The notes: generated by a model from the letters alone, not told the origin. A stretch of 64,000 bases of DNA from Nonomuraea sp. NBC_00507 (GCF_036013525.1 NZ_CP107853.1:2294001-2358000), one strand, 5' to 3'; positions 1-8,849 are shown, numbered from the stretch's first letter. Numbers and translations: made by a program.

Positions 1-1
1 G

Positions 2-199
2 GTCGCGAGTGGCTTGTCACCCATCGGCATGCTGGCCGGCGGGTTTCTCGCGGATTGGCTCGGCCTCCGCGCGGTCTACCTGGTCAGCGCTGCGGGGATT
101 CTCCTGATCGTGATGATGAACATGCGTGGACTGCGAATTCTCGCAGAGGAGGCTGAGGCTGAGACGCGGCAGGTGGCTGAGACCGAAGCGTCGTCGTAG
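2..199 (+). CDS. MFS transporter, C-terminal fragment (cut by window start)
   Basis: The reading frame is open from base 2 and ends at TAG 197-199. The 65 visible residues contain a glycine-rich loop (MLAGGFLADWLG) followed by a hydrophobic helix and a charged cytoplasmic tail. This is the layout of the last transmembrane segment of a major facilitator exporter. The rest of the gene lies left of the window. It lies 53 nt upstream of the MNIO gene on the same strand, so it may export the product of that cassette or supply immunity; this role is inferred from position only. Confidence 0.6.
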   Translation, partial: VASGLSPIGMLAGGFLADWLGLRAVYLVSAAGILLIVMMNMRGLRILAEEAEAETRQVAETEASS

Positions 200-252
200 G
201 GGGACGCGTCTGGTCGAAGAGTCTCAATCATCGATTCGGCAATACGAGCAGT

Positions 253-1284
253 GTGGGAGTGATCGGCAGAATGGGCGTGGACACGGTGGGCGCCACTGTT
301 GGCATACAGGGTAAAGCCGAGGGTTCGTTCGGGGTCGAAGGCCTGTCGCGGCTTGGTCTCGGTGTGGGCTTGGACATGCCATGGGGCGGCCGCGTAGGGT
401 TTTCTACGACCGGCGGAAGCCGAGGTGGCGATGGTGTGACGCCTGCCGTCCGACAGTTTCTTGAGCGCCAGCTCAGTGCGTTTTCGTATCTGTTCTTCTC
501 CTTCCAGCCTCGCGACTACGGCCCCCTTGAAGCGGCCCGCTACTACGCTGCATATGACGATATCTGCAGCCTCCTGCCTGCGGACATGCCGCGCGTGTTC
601 CATCACACCCGACTGAACATCGGCAATCCCGAGCCGTTCGACAAGGAAGAGGCCGCCCGCTTCACGAATGACCTCATCGCCAGGTACGGTTTCAGCTGGG
701 TCGTCGAAGACCTTGGGATCTGGTCTTTCCGCGGGAAGTCGCTTCCCTACCCCTTGCCTCCCCTGCTCACGCCGGAGGGCCGGGAGATGTGTATCGAGCA
801 TGCGATCCAATGGCGGCAGCTGCTGGACGCTCCCATCTCCATAGAGTTCCCTGGTTTCACTGAGGGCGGCACGTTCTATCTGGGGCACGAGAACGCGTTT
901 CAATACTTTTCGGACGTCGTGGAGACGGCGGACGTCCTGGCCACGATCGATATCGGTCATATCATTAGCTATCAGTGGATCCGGGGGGTGCGGGGAGAGG
1001 CTGCTCTGCAGGAACTCGAGCTCCTTCCCTTGGACCGCTGCGTCGAGTTCCACCTGTCAGGCTGCCAGATCGTCGGAAACAAGTTCCGCGATCTGCACCA
1101 CGGGATCCTCTTGGACGAGCAGCTTGAGTTGCTCGAGCACCTGCTGCCGCTCTGCCCGAATCTGATCGGGGTCACGTACGAGGATCCGGTGTTCGATGGT
1201 CGAGGTGATTTCGCCCCCAAGACGGTGCCCAACTACCTCAGGCTGGTCGATATCGCGGAAAGGTGGTACAAGGATGCCCAGTGA
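253..1284 (+). CDS. DUF692/MNIO-like TIM-barrel metallo-oxygenase (divergent)
   Basis: A 343-residue protein whose segments line up in order with the multinuclear non-heme iron oxidase family (DUF692, the MbnB fold). These are an LGVGL strand (36-40), FHHTRLNIGN (116-125) matching the family LHGVSLSIGS, IEF (197-199) matching the ENPSSY glutamate, IDIGH (232-236), EFHLSG (265-270), DLHH (280-283) and VTYED (307-311). Known members install oxazolone/thioamide or other changes on ribosomal peptides, with a partner protein. The block normally reading SDHLAW is VEDLGIW here (151-157), so one usual metal-ligand position differs. The start is uncertain: several in-frame GTG/ATG codons lie between 253 and 286. 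It overlaps the next gene by 11 nt, implying translational coupling. No precursor peptide is convincing inside the window. A related sugar isomerase-type TIM barrel is the main alternative. Confidence 0.65.
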   Translation: MGVIGRMGVDTVGATVGIQGKAEGSFGVEGLSRLGLGVGLDMPWGGRVGFSTTGGSRGGDGVTPAVRQFLERQLSAFSYLFFSFQPRDYGPLEAARYYAAYDDICSLLPADMPRVFHHTRLNIGNPEPFDKEEAARFTNDLIARYGFSWVVEDLGIWSFRGKSLPYPLPPLLTPEGREMCIEHAIQWRQLLDAPISIEFPGFTEGGTFYLGHENAFQYFSDVVETADVLATIDIGHIISYQWIRGVRGEAALQELELLPLDRCVEFHLSGCQIVGNKFRDLHHGILLDEQLELLEHLLPLCPNLIGVTYEDPVFDGRGDFAPKTVPNYLRLVDIAERWYKDAQ

Positions 1285-2080
1285 GACAGGTCTCGTCGAG
1301 ACTCTCCATGCGCTGATTTATCATAAAGAGTTCCGCGACGAGTTCATCGCCAATGGGCCGGAGAGTGCTTCGCTTTCGCTGACGCCTGCACAGCGCTCCG
1401 CACTGTCCTCCGTAGACCTGGACGAGTTGTCCCGGACCACCTCGCGTATCCAGGGCATGATCCTGCGCGGGCATGTCGATGGACATGGCGGTTTGCGGGC
1501 ATCCTTTCCGAAGACGCTGACGCTGCTCGCCGGCCAGGGAATCAAAGATTCTGACCTGTGCGCACGATTCCTCGCCTCGCCGAGCTTCGATCAGTTCCGC
1601 GAGATCCCTTACGGCGAGAAGGGTCTGTCGCTGGAGGAATGTTTCTACGAGTTCCTTTGTGAGGGATCACGTGATATCGATGCAGATGCAAAGTTCCTGG
1701 CGACTCACGAGCTGTTCAAGGCGTTGATCAATCATGTGCAGGCGGGAAGTCTGGCCACGTTCGGTATTCGTACCGAACTGTTCTGGAACAATGGTTCAGC
1801 GTGGTTCGGTACCTTGAGACACCATGCTGCGGTGTGCCAGGCCTTCGCTGTCGATCCCGCCTGCGATGGCACCGTTCTTTATGCGATCGGCCAAAAAGGA
1901 CCTGTCATCGGTCAGGTTCCCGATTGGATGAGGCGTGTCCTCGGTCTGCCTGACATCAGCCGCCAGGTCCTCGAAGGAGTGGCGAGTGAGGAGGGACTGG
2001 AGAGCTCCTTGCTGCACGATGCAGCGCTGCGGCTGGTGGATCTGGGCCTGCTCCCGATGTCGGCGTCATCAAAGGGGTAG
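1274..2080 (+). CDS. MNIO partner-like protein
   Basis: A 268-residue protein starting at ATG 1274, inside the end of the MNIO gene and preceded by an AAGG-containing stretch. The N-terminal half begins with a helical segment (LVETLHALIYHKEFRDEF, 7-24) like the one that opens partner proteins of DUF692 enzymes (MbnC/DUF2063-type). The rest is soluble, with no signal peptide or membrane segment, and carries an HHAAVCQAF segment past the middle. The overlap and family pairing suggest it binds the MNIO enzyme and recruits its peptide substrate. I do not recognise the C-terminal half, and the partner assignment rests on context more than on motifs. Confidence 0.5.
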   Translation: MPSETGLVETLHALIYHKEFRDEFIANGPESASLSLTPAQRSALSSVDLDELSRTTSRIQGMILRGHVDGHGGLRASFPKTLTLLAGQGIKDSDLCARFLASPSFDQFREIPYGEKGLSLEECFYEFLCEGSRDIDADAKFLATHELFKALINHVQAGSLATFGIRTELFWNNGSAWFGTLRHHAAVCQAFAVDPACDGTVLYAIGQKGPVIGQVPDWMRRVLGLPDISRQVLEGVASEEGLESSLLHDAALRLVDLGLLPMSASSKG

Positions 2081-2250
2081 GTCGTCGCCTCGGGTGGTGG
2101 CGCAGCGGCTCCGAAGGCGTTGGTTTCCCGGGGTTGCGGAAGGGATCGGTCTATGAGCCTGGCCAACGCCCTCTTCCGCCTGGGCTCTCCGCGGGCTCGA
2201 ACGGCGCCGTGCATTGTGCTGCCGGTGCATGTGACCCGAGTTGGCTCAAT

Positions 2251-2469
2251 TTAGTGCGCACCTTCCCGGCCGTGGATCTGGTTGAGCGCGTCGCGTAGGT
2301 CGGTGGGCAGGGGGTCGGCGGCGGTGAGGATGTGGCGGCCGGCTCGGATGTGGACGGTTCGGTAGCGGCGTGCGGTGCGGACGAACTTCTTGATCGACCG
2401 GCCGGTTCGGTGTTCGATCCATCGGCTGATGGCCAGGGCGGCGAACACGATGGTCAGGTGGGCGTTCGG
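2251..2469 (-). pseudogene. Transposase C-terminal remnant (IS1634/IS4-like)
   Basis: The minus-strand frame reads PNAHLTIVFAALAISRWIEH, then RTGRSIKKFVRTARRYRTVHI, and ends at 2251. This is the recognisable C-terminus of actinobacterial IS1634-type DDE transposases, where the last helix follows the catalytic glutamate. Nothing of the N-terminal two thirds is present upstream and no terminal inverted repeat is visible, so this is a dead fragment. It lies between the MNIO cassette and ordinary genes and may mark an old rearrangement edge. Confidence 0.65.
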
Positions 2470-2588
2470 CGACAGGGACGGGATCTATGATCCGGCTCAG
2501 TACAACGACCGGCTCCTCGTGGGCACGGGGTGTGCACTGCCTGGCACGCTAGTGGCACGACGATCAGGGTCTTGAGCAATGGAAGCCA

Positions 2589-3059
2589 TTGCCCCTTCCA
2601 AGTGATGCAGGCGCCCGCCAACCCTTGAACCGCTACCGTTTCCACGTGATCGTCGAGCAGCAGGTCTACTTCATGATCCGGTCCGATGAACTGGATCCCG
2701 GGCAGATCAGCCAATACGTGGGCGTCGAGCCGACTCGGTCTGAGGCGAAGGAGTCACGACGCGGCAGGAAGAGTGGGCGCCTGCTACCGCCACGACACGA
2801 ATGGATGCTCGACTCCGGCCTTGCGGAGACCGCCTCACTCAATGAGCAGGTGGAAGCTGTGATGAATCAGTTGGCCGGCGCCTGGGATCGAATCGGAGAG
2901 CTGACCGCTGGCGGCGCAGCGGCCACGTTGGTCATGCTTCGGTCGTTCGAACCGGGAGAGCACTCCAGCCCGCGAGGACTCCTTCTTGACGAAGAAGCCA
3001 TCAGTCTTCTTCACAGAGCTGGAGCCGATCTATGGATCGACGAGTACGACTTATCGTAG
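2589..3059 (+). CDS. DUF4279 domain-containing protein
   Basis: A small soluble protein of up to 156 residues. The core, YFMIRSDELDPGQISQYVGVEPT, followed by a tryptophan-containing WMLDSG segment, matches the DUF4279 layout (a strand with D-x-D-P, then LGI.PT, then W.L.S). Function is unknown; members often sit in accessory regions and some are proposed immunity proteins. The start is doubtful: 2589 is TTG, and GTG 2646 would still keep the whole domain. No ribosome-binding site decides between them. It has no operon partners and follows the transposase remnant. Confidence 0.55.
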   Translation: MPLPSDAGARQPLNRYRFHVIVEQQVYFMIRSDELDPGQISQYVGVEPTRSEAKESRRGRKSGRLLPPRHEWMLDSGLAETASLNEQVEAVMNQLAGAWDRIGELTAGGAAATLVMLRSFEPGEHSSPRGLLLDEEAISLLHRAGADLWIDEYDLS

Positions 3060-3688
3060 GGCTGGCGATGGAGACGCTCGCACGGTACCGGGCGGGGCCT
3101 CAGGGCGCACGAACTGAGCGCTGAACTCATCGCCGTCCACCGTGTATACGGTGATCAGCCACGTTGTTCGGTGGGCCGGGGCTGAGGAACGAAGCCCTGG
3201 ACCTTCGATCGCCCCCAGCCACGTACAGCGGCCAGCCACGCTGTGGCGATCGTGAGGGCTGCATCTGTGCGGCGGCGCGGCGACCCCGGTCGGAGCGTCC
3301 GGTCCGTACGGCGGGGCTGGCGTGCGGTGCCCGGCCCGGTGTCCCGCCGCCGTCCGGGACCGGCCCCCAGGCCGCACGCCCGGACGGAGGGCGGGCGGAG
3401 GGCCGGGGGTACGGTGACGCGCCGCGCCGCCGCTTGATGCCGCGTGACAGGACCCCTGACCAAAAGGACCCCGGGACATCTCGGGGTCCTTGGTCGTTGT
3501 CGCGGAATCCCCGAAGAGCTCATCCGAATGCCTACCCTGACCAGGGGAAAACGCGTCAAGATCGATTCCGCGTATATTCCGCGAAGGGCGGCACACGGCT
3601 GCTTCCGGTGGCCTGTGACTGCACCCGGCACCCAGCCCACCGCAAGGCGAAACCCCAGCTCAGAAGCGCGATTCGAGGTGGAGAGTGG
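3060..3688. other. Gene-poor stretch before tRNA-Lys
   Basis: About 630 bases with overlapping open frames on both strands, but none has a convincing start, ribosome-binding site or domain; composition is arginine/proline-rich as expected of shadow frames. A short minus-strand piece near 3060-3180 reads TTWLITVYTVDGDEF and may be a gene scrap. A strong hairpin at 3464-3491 is listed separately. Confidence 0.4.
3464..3491. terminator. Hairpin with 10-bp perfect stem
   Basis: AAGGACCCCG (3464-3473) pairs with CGGGGTCCTT (3482-3491) around an 8-nt loop. The stem is GC-rich and flanked by A and T runs, as in a bidirectional intrinsic terminator. It lies about 200 bp from the 3' end of the minus-strand tRNA-Lys and probably ends that transcript. 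Confidence 0.6.
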
Positions 3689-3761
3689 TAGGGCGCCCGG
3701 GGCTCGAACCCGGAACCTACGGATTAAAAGTCCGCAGCTCTGCCAATTGAGCTAACGCCCC
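3689..3761 (-). tRNA. tRNA-Lys (UUU)
   Basis: On the minus strand the 73-nt cloverleaf has a GGGGCGT/GCGCCCT acceptor stem, D arm TAGCTCAATTGGCAGAGC, anticodon loop CTTTTAA (anticodon TTT) and T arm GGGTTCGAGCCC. CCA is encoded directly after the discriminator A (3686-3688). Confidence 0.95.
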
Positions 3762-3967
3762 CACGTACAGCAAGGGTACAGAGATTACCGCCCAGTACGC
3801 GACGCGGTTCCCGCCCCTCACAGTAACGGATCGACGCAGCCATCAGTTTCCTGACCGAACCAGAACCCGACGTCCAGGTCCAGGTCCACCCGGTACGCGG
3901 GCCCGAGCCGAACGAGACACCCCGGGCGCACACGCGTGGTGAAGATCCGGGATCGAGGAAAACCGGC

Positions 3968-5122
3968 TCAACGGTACGCGGCGATCCCGGTGAGCGCCTC
4001 CCCGAGCACCAGCGTGTGAATTTCCTGGGTCCCTTCGTACGTCAGGACACTCTCGAGGTTGTTCATGTGCCTGATCACCGGATACTCCAGCGTGATCCCG
4101 TTCCCTCCCAAGATGGACCGCGCCTGCCGGGCGATGTCCAGCGCCGCCCGTACGTTGGCCAGCTTGCCGAAGCTGATCTGCCGCGGCTCCAGCCGCCCCG
4201 CGTCCTTGAGCTCCCCGAGATGCAGCGCGGTAAGACCGGCCTGGGCCAGCCCCACGTACATCCAGGCCAGTTTCTCCTGCGTCAGCTGGAACGCCCCGAT
4301 CGGCTTGTCGAACTGAACGCGCGTCTTCGCGTACTCGACGGCCGACTCCAAGCACGCGCGCGCGGCGCCCACCACGCCCCAGACGATGCCGAAGCGGGCC
4401 TCCGACAGGCACGACAGCGGCCCCTTCAAGCCGGCGACCCCCGGAAGCACAGCGGACTCGGGCAGACGCACATCGTCGAAGTAGAGGGATGAGGTGATGG
4501 AGGCGCGAAGGGACAACTTCTTGTGGATCTCGGGGGCGGAGAAGCCGGGGGTGGAGGTCGGCACGACGAAGCCGCGGATGCCCTCGTCGGTCTGCGCCCA
4601 GACCACGGCCACGTCGGCGATCGAGCCGTTGGTGATCCACATCTTGCTGCCGTTCAGGATCCAGTCGGATCCGTCTTTCTTGGCGTACGTCCGCATGCCG
4701 GCTGGATCGGACCCATGGTCCGGCTCCGTCAGGCCGAAGCAGCCGATCGCCTCGCCGGCGGACATCCGGGGCAGCCACTCATCCTTCTGCTCATCCGAGC
4801 CGTACCGCCAGATCGGGAACATGGCCAGCGAACCCTGGACGGACACGAACGAACGCAGCCCGGAATCGCCCGCCTCCAGCTCCCGGCAGGCCACGCCGTA
4901 CGACACCGCGTCCGTCCCGGCGCAGCCGTACCCCTGCAGGTGCATGCCGAGCAGGCCGAGCGAGCCGAGCTCGGGCGCGAGGTCGCGCGCCGGGAAGGTG
5001 GCCTCCTCGAACCAGTCCCCGACGTGCGGCAGGATGCGGTCGGAGACGAAGGATCTGACCGTGTCGCGGATCAGCCGCTGGTCGGCGTTGAGCCGCTCGT
5101 CGAGGCGAAGCAGGTCGTCCAT
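3968..5122 (-). CDS. Glutaryl-CoA dehydrogenase-type acyl-CoA dehydrogenase
   Basis: A 384-residue FAD-dependent acyl-CoA dehydrogenase of normal length. The substrate-binding arginine of glutaryl-CoA dehydrogenases is present in GLRSFVSVQ (Arg90), and the catalytic glutamate lies in TYEGT (Glu363). CFGLTEPDHGSDP (128-140) and MWITNG (161-166) are the FAD/acyl-binding signatures. It would oxidise and decarboxylate glutaryl-CoA to crotonyl-CoA in lysine/tryptophan degradation, in the cytoplasm, passing electrons to electron-transfer flavoprotein. It is transcribed alone, divergently from the PspC gene. Confidence 0.85.
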   Translation of the reverse strand: MDDLLRLDERLNADQRLIRDTVRSFVSDRILPHVGDWFEEATFPARDLAPELGSLGLLGMHLQGYGCAGTDAVSYGVACRELEAGDSGLRSFVSVQGSLAMFPIWRYGSDEQKDEWLPRMSAGEAIGCFGLTEPDHGSDPAGMRTYAKKDGSDWILNGSKMWITNGSIADVAVVWAQTDEGIRGFVVPTSTPGFSAPEIHKKLSLRASITSSLYFDDVRLPESAVLPGVAGLKGPLSCLSEARFGIVWGVVGAARACLESAVEYAKTRVQFDKPIGAFQLTQEKLAWMYVGLAQAGLTALHLGELKDAGRLEPRQISFGKLANVRAALDIARQARSILGGNGITLEYPVIRHMNNLESVLTYEGTQEIHTLVLGEALTGIAAYR

Positions 5123-5215
5123 CGCGGATCCTCTCCTTACACGTAAGGGGTTACCAGGGTTCTACCAGGGGGAATCCCGATGTGCTAACACCGGGTACGC
5201 GGGCAGTCTTGAGAC

Positions 5216-5512
5216 ATGAGCGAATACCACGAGCACAACGTCAAGAAACTCCGCCGCACCGAGAAGGGCCGGATCGTCGCGGGCGTCTGCTCCGGCATCG
5301 GGGAGTACGTCGGCATCGACGCGAACATGATCCGCATCGCGCTGGCGATCGCGACGCTGTTCGGCGGCCTGGGCGTGGGTGTCTACGCGATCGGCTGGCT
5401 CCTCATGCCGGACGAGCACAGCGACACCTCGATCGTGCAGGACCTGATCAGCAAGTCGCAGAACCGCAGCACGAGCACCGACTGGAGCGGCGAGCACAAG
5501 CCCCAGTCATGA
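5216..5512 (+). CDS. PspC domain-containing membrane protein
   Basis: A 98-residue protein: KLRRTEKGRIVAGVCSGIGEYVGID (about 11-35), then one strongly hydrophobic stretch ending in YAIGWLLMPD. That is the PspC domain, a small inner-membrane module linked to envelope stress sensing. No PspA or sensor kinase lies beside it. Its last codons overlap the end of the convergent MFS gene by 6 bp. Confidence 0.85.
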   Translation: MSEYHEHNVKKLRRTEKGRIVAGVCSGIGEYVGIDANMIRIALAIATLFGGLGVGVYAIGWLLMPDEHSDTSIVQDLISKSQNRSTSTDWSGEHKPQS

Positions 5513-6805
5513 TGAGGCCACGGCCCGGGCAGGCACCCGGGCGGGCTTGTCCCCCCGAGACTCGGTCCAGACCATGGCGAGCGCGGCCGCGCAGGTGACC
5601 CCGGTGATCCCGGCCAGCGCGACCACCGGCTCAGGACCGAGTCTCTCCGCCGCGAACCCACCCACCAAGATCCCGATCCCCTGTACGGCCATCAGCCCCG
5701 ACTGCACGATCCCGAACGCCTGGGCGCGACGTTCGGGCGGAACGGACTGGACGAAGGCGGCATTGGCCGCGAGTTGGTACGCCCCACCGATCCCCGACAG
5801 AAACCACGCCGCCAGCACCACGGCCAGCGACGGCCGCATCGCGGTCACGACCAGGGGCGCGCAGCTCAGCATGGCCATCCAGCCCATGAGCCGCAGCCGC
5901 CCCGGCGGTGACACGAACCTGCTGAAAAGGAACGCCCCCACCACCGTCCCGGTCGGCATGGCCGCCATGAGCAGCCCGGTGATCACGGGGACCGGCAAGG
6001 TGCCCGTGTAGAGCTTGGCCGCGTACGGCACGGCGATGCCTTCGGGGAGCACGTAGAAGCCGCACAGCCAGGCGAACAGGACGAGCGTCCGCAGCTTCCT
6101 CGACCCGAAGACGAGCCTGGCTCCCGCCCCGGTCATGGTCCACATGGACGGCTTCGAGCCGTCGTCGTGGGCGGCGCGCCGGCGGCGGACGCCGGAGATC
6201 AGGATCAGCGCGGAGCCGAGGAACGTCGCCGCGTCGAGGGCGAGTGCCCGGTACGGGCCCATCGTGGCGATCATCGCTCCGCCCGCCGCGAAACCGAGCA
6301 TCTGAACGGCCTGGTTCGTCATGTTCTGGAGGGCCGAGCCGATCACGTATCTGTCGCCTGCCAGGATTTCCGGCAGCAACGCCGCCCGCGCGGCCGAGAA
6401 CGGCGCGCTGAGTAGCACCACGAGGAACACCAGCGTGCACAACGCCCAGAACGGTATGCCGGGCACCGCCATCACGGCCACCAGCCCTGCTCGCATCAGA
6501 TCGCAGGTCAACATGACGGCCCGGCGCGGGAACCGGTCCGCAAGGCCCGCCAGCAGCGGGCCGCCGACGATCGAGGGAAGGTACGTCAGCGCGTAGACGC
6601 TCGCCGTGGCCAGGGCCGAGTGCGTGCGGTTGTAGACCAGCACGGCGAGCGCGACCTGCGCGAGCTGGTCGCCGAGGAGCGACAGGCCCTGGCCATACCA
6701 GAGTGCCCGGAACTCCCGGATGGCGATGACTTCCCGATACGTGGCTTGGTGTAGGTCCGCACGTCGATGCCGTCCCGGCGCCCGTCGCGCCCGCATGGCC
6801 CCCAT
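5507..6805 (-). CDS. MFS transporter
   Basis: A 432-residue protein with about 12 hydrophobic segments. The N-terminus (REFRALWYGQGLSLLGDQLAQVALAVLVY) and the loop GLADRFPRRAVML are typical of actinobacterial drug/small-molecule MFS exporters (MFS_1/MFS_3). The true start may be downstream of 6805, because the first 20 residues are arginine-rich and not family-like. The substrate cannot be inferred. The 3' end meets the PspC gene convergently. Confidence 0.8.
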   Translation of the reverse strand: MGAMRARRAPGRHRRADLHQATYREVIAIREFRALWYGQGLSLLGDQLAQVALAVLVYNRTHSALATASVYALTYLPSIVGGPLLAGLADRFPRRAVMLTCDLMRAGLVAVMAVPGIPFWALCTLVFLVVLLSAPFSAARAALLPEILAGDRYVIGSALQNMTNQAVQMLGFAAGGAMIATMGPYRALALDAATFLGSALILISGVRRRRAAHDDGSKPSMWTMTGAGARLVFGSRKLRTLVLFAWLCGFYVLPEGIAVPYAAKLYTGTLPVPVITGLLMAAMPTGTVVGAFLFSRFVSPPGRLRLMGWMAMLSCAPLVVTAMRPSLAVVLAAWFLSGIGGAYQLAANAAFVQSVPPERRAQAFGIVQSGLMAVQGIGILVGGFAAERLGPEPVVALAGITGVTCAAALAMVWTESRGDKPARVPARAVASS

Positions 6806-6905
6806 TGGACTCCGATGTGCCTGACTCAGGGTGTTCGCTATGTCACCTAAGGTGCCTGATCACTATGTCAGCCGCAACCCAAAGAAGCGAACCCAAGGCA
6901 AAGGG

Positions 6906-7256
6906 TTACCAACCCAGCTCGTGGAGCCTTGCGTCATCGATCCCGAAGTGGTGCCCGACCTCGTGCACGACCGTAATGCGCACCTCGTCGATCACGTCGT
7001 CCTCGGAATCGCAAATTTGGCAGATGGGATTGCGGTAGATCTCGATGCGGTCGGGCAGGACTCCTGAGTACCAGTCGCCGCGTTCGGTGAGGGGGACACC
7101 GGTGTACAGGCCGAGCAGGTGGGGCTCCGGCGGATCATCGACCACAACGACGACGACATTGCTCATGGCTGCTGCGAGGTCAGCGGGAATCGTGTCCAGC
7201 GCTTCGGCCACGAGTTCCTCGAACTTCTCCCGCGATACCTCGATCACACCTGCCAT
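6906..7256 (-). CDS. Minimal zincin metallopeptidase-family protein
   Basis: A 116-residue protein ending in HEVGHHFGIDDARLHELGW, with the HExxH zinc motif at 98-102; this is the signature of the short metallopeptidase family (zincin_1, DUF1025). ATG 7256 was chosen because MAGVIEVSREKFEEL is the usual N-terminus. Family members are cytoplasmic and lack a proven substrate. It is divergent from the metallophosphoesterase with only 33 bp between starts, so the two must share a compact promoter region. Confidence 0.8.
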   Translation of the reverse strand: MAGVIEVSREKFEELVAEALDTIPADLAAAMSNVVVVVVDDPPEPHLLGLYTGVPLTERGDWYSGVLPDRIEIYRNPICQICDSEDDVIDEVRITVVHEVGHHFGIDDARLHELGW

Positions 7257-7289
7257 TCTGCCCCGACCGTCAGGTAAGCAAGAAACTGT

Positions 7290-8849
7290 ATGAAGTTCCT
7301 CCACAAGTCAACGGCAATCCTTCGATCGAGGCCGTCGAGGGTGGCGGCCGTGCTGCTCGTGGCCGCCGTGGGCGCGTGGCTGGGGATCTTCTTCAGCGGC
7401 ACCGTGCGTGCTCAGGTGGGTCCCGTCGAGACCGGCATGTCCCTCCGGCCGGCCTGGAACGGCGAGACGGTCGTGGACGCCAGCCCGCTCGGCACGCTCA
7501 CGTTCCGCACCCACGACGCGCCGCTGCGGCTGCGCATCACGCTCGAGAACATCGACCAGCAGCGCGCAAGGGCCTTCATCGAGGATCCGCGCCTGGCCGA
7601 CCGACTGCCCCAGCTCATCGAGAGCGATCTGCTGGACGGCGTGCGGGCCCTCGCCATCCGCTCGCTCCTGTGCGCCGGCGCCGGGGCGCTGCTCGCGGTC
7701 CTGATGGTGTTCAGACGCCCGCGCGTGGCCCTGCTGGGCCTCCTGGCGGCCTCGGTGGCGCTCACCGGGACCGCCGCGCTCGCCGCGCTCACCTTCCGCC
7801 CGAGCTCGCTCGTGGAGCCCCGCTATTCGGGCCTGGTCGCCGCCGCGCCGTCTCTGGTGGGCAGCGCGGAGGCGATCGTGACGCGTTTCGAGTCGTACCG
7901 GTCCCAGCTCACCAAACTTGTGACGAACGTCTCAAAGCTCTACGACACGGTCTCCACCCTCCCCCTGTACGACGCCGACCCTAGATCCATCCGGGTCCTC
8001 CATGTCTCCGATATCCACATCAACCCGATCGCCTGGAACGTCATCCGCTCGCTCAAGGACCAGTTCGCCGTGGACCTGATCATCGACTCGGGCGATATTT
8101 CCGACCATGGCACCAAGGCTGAGAACAAGTTCCTCGACGAGATCGGCCGCCTCGGGGTCCCGTACGTGTACGTACGCGGCAACCACGACTCCATGACCAC
8201 CCAGAAAGCGGTCGAGAAGCAGAAGAACGCCGTGGTCCTGGACAACAAGACCCAAACAGTGGCCGGCCTGGCCATCTACGGCCTGGGCGATCCCCGCTTC
8301 ACCCCTGACCTGTCGGTGCCCGTCGACTCGAGCCCGGCGACTCTGCTGCGATTCGCCCGCGCTCACCTCGCCAAGGTCGGCAAGGCCGACGTGGTGGCCG
8401 TACACGACCCGGACGTCGGCAAGGGCTTCAGCGGCGCCGCGCCCATGATCCTCGCCGGCCACACCCATGAACGTAAGACGACCATGCTGCCGTCCGGCAC
8501 CCGCATGCTCATCCAGGGCTCCACCGGGGGCGCCGGCCTGCGCGCCCTCGAACACGCCCAGCCCACCCCGGTCCAGGCCTCGGTTCTATACTTCGACAAG
8601 GAGACCAAACGTCTGCAGGCGTGGGACGACATCACGCTGGGCGGGCTGGGGGAGCAGTCGGTGTACATCCAGCGTCACGTGGAGCCCGACCCACATCGTA
8701 TGATTTCCCCAGAGCCAACGAACGCCCCGTCGCCAACGGGATCGGTCAGCGGCACGCCATCGCCGAACGCCGGTCCACCACTTTGGCATCAGGGGCAATC
8801 GTCCCCTATGCTTCAGAGGTCTCCGACGGAAGGCGGCAGGGAATCCTGA
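7290..8849 (+). CDS. Membrane-anchored metallophosphoesterase
   Basis: A 519-residue protein. There is a hydrophobic helix at about 18-37 and two more at about 128-168, then a calcineurin-like phosphoesterase domain: SDIHIN (240-245), GDISDHG (268-274), GNHDSM (297-302) and AGHTHE towards the end. These supply the dinuclear metal ligands. The ATG follows a short divergent spacer. The C-terminal 50 residues are a proline/serine-rich tail. The stop codon TGA (8847-8849) touches the first base of tRNA-Glu, and the likely tRNA promoter lies inside this coding tail. Substrate unknown; homologues are common in actinomycetes beside this tRNA cluster. Confidence 0.8.
   Translation: MKFLHKSTAILRSRPSRVAAVLLVAAVGAWLGIFFSGTVRAQVGPVETGMSLRPAWNGETVVDASPLGTLTFRTHDAPLRLRITLENIDQQRARAFIEDPRLADRLPQLIESDLLDGVRALAIRSLLCAGAGALLAVLMVFRRPRVALLGLLAASVALTGTAALAALTFRPSSLVEPRYSGLVAAAPSLVGSAEAIVTRFESYRSQLTKLVTNVSKLYDTVSTLPLYDADPRSIRVLHVSDIHINPIAWNVIRSLKDQFAVDLIIDSGDISDHGTKAENKFLDEIGRLGVPYVYVRGNHDSMTTQKAVEKQKNAVVLDNKTQTVAGLAIYGLGDPRFTPDLSVPVDSSPATLLRFARAHLAKVGKADVVAVHDPDVGKGFSGAAPMILAGHTHERKTTMLPSGTRMLIQGSTGGAGLRALEHAQPTPVQASVLYFDKETKRLQAWDDITLGGLGEQSVYIQRHVEPDPHRMISPEPTNAPSPTGSVSGTPSPNAGPPLWHQGQSSPMLQRSPTEGGRES
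8783..8812 (+). promoter_or_regulatory. Probable tRNA-Glu promoter inside the upstream gene
   Basis: TTGGCA (8783-8788), 18 bp, TATGCT (8807-8812) matches a housekeeping sigma-70-type promoter. Transcription would start near 8819, about 30 bases before tRNA-Glu, within the last codons of the metallophosphoesterase. Confidence 0.55.

Noticed and set aside
126..314. Short plus-strand frame as the MNIO precursor peptide
   Set aside because: It overlaps the MFS end and the MNIO start in another frame, is arginine-rich throughout and has no leader-core pattern.
3155..3691. Overlapping frames on both strands as new genes
   Set aside because: No start signal, ribosome-binding site or domain, and strong hairpins in the region.
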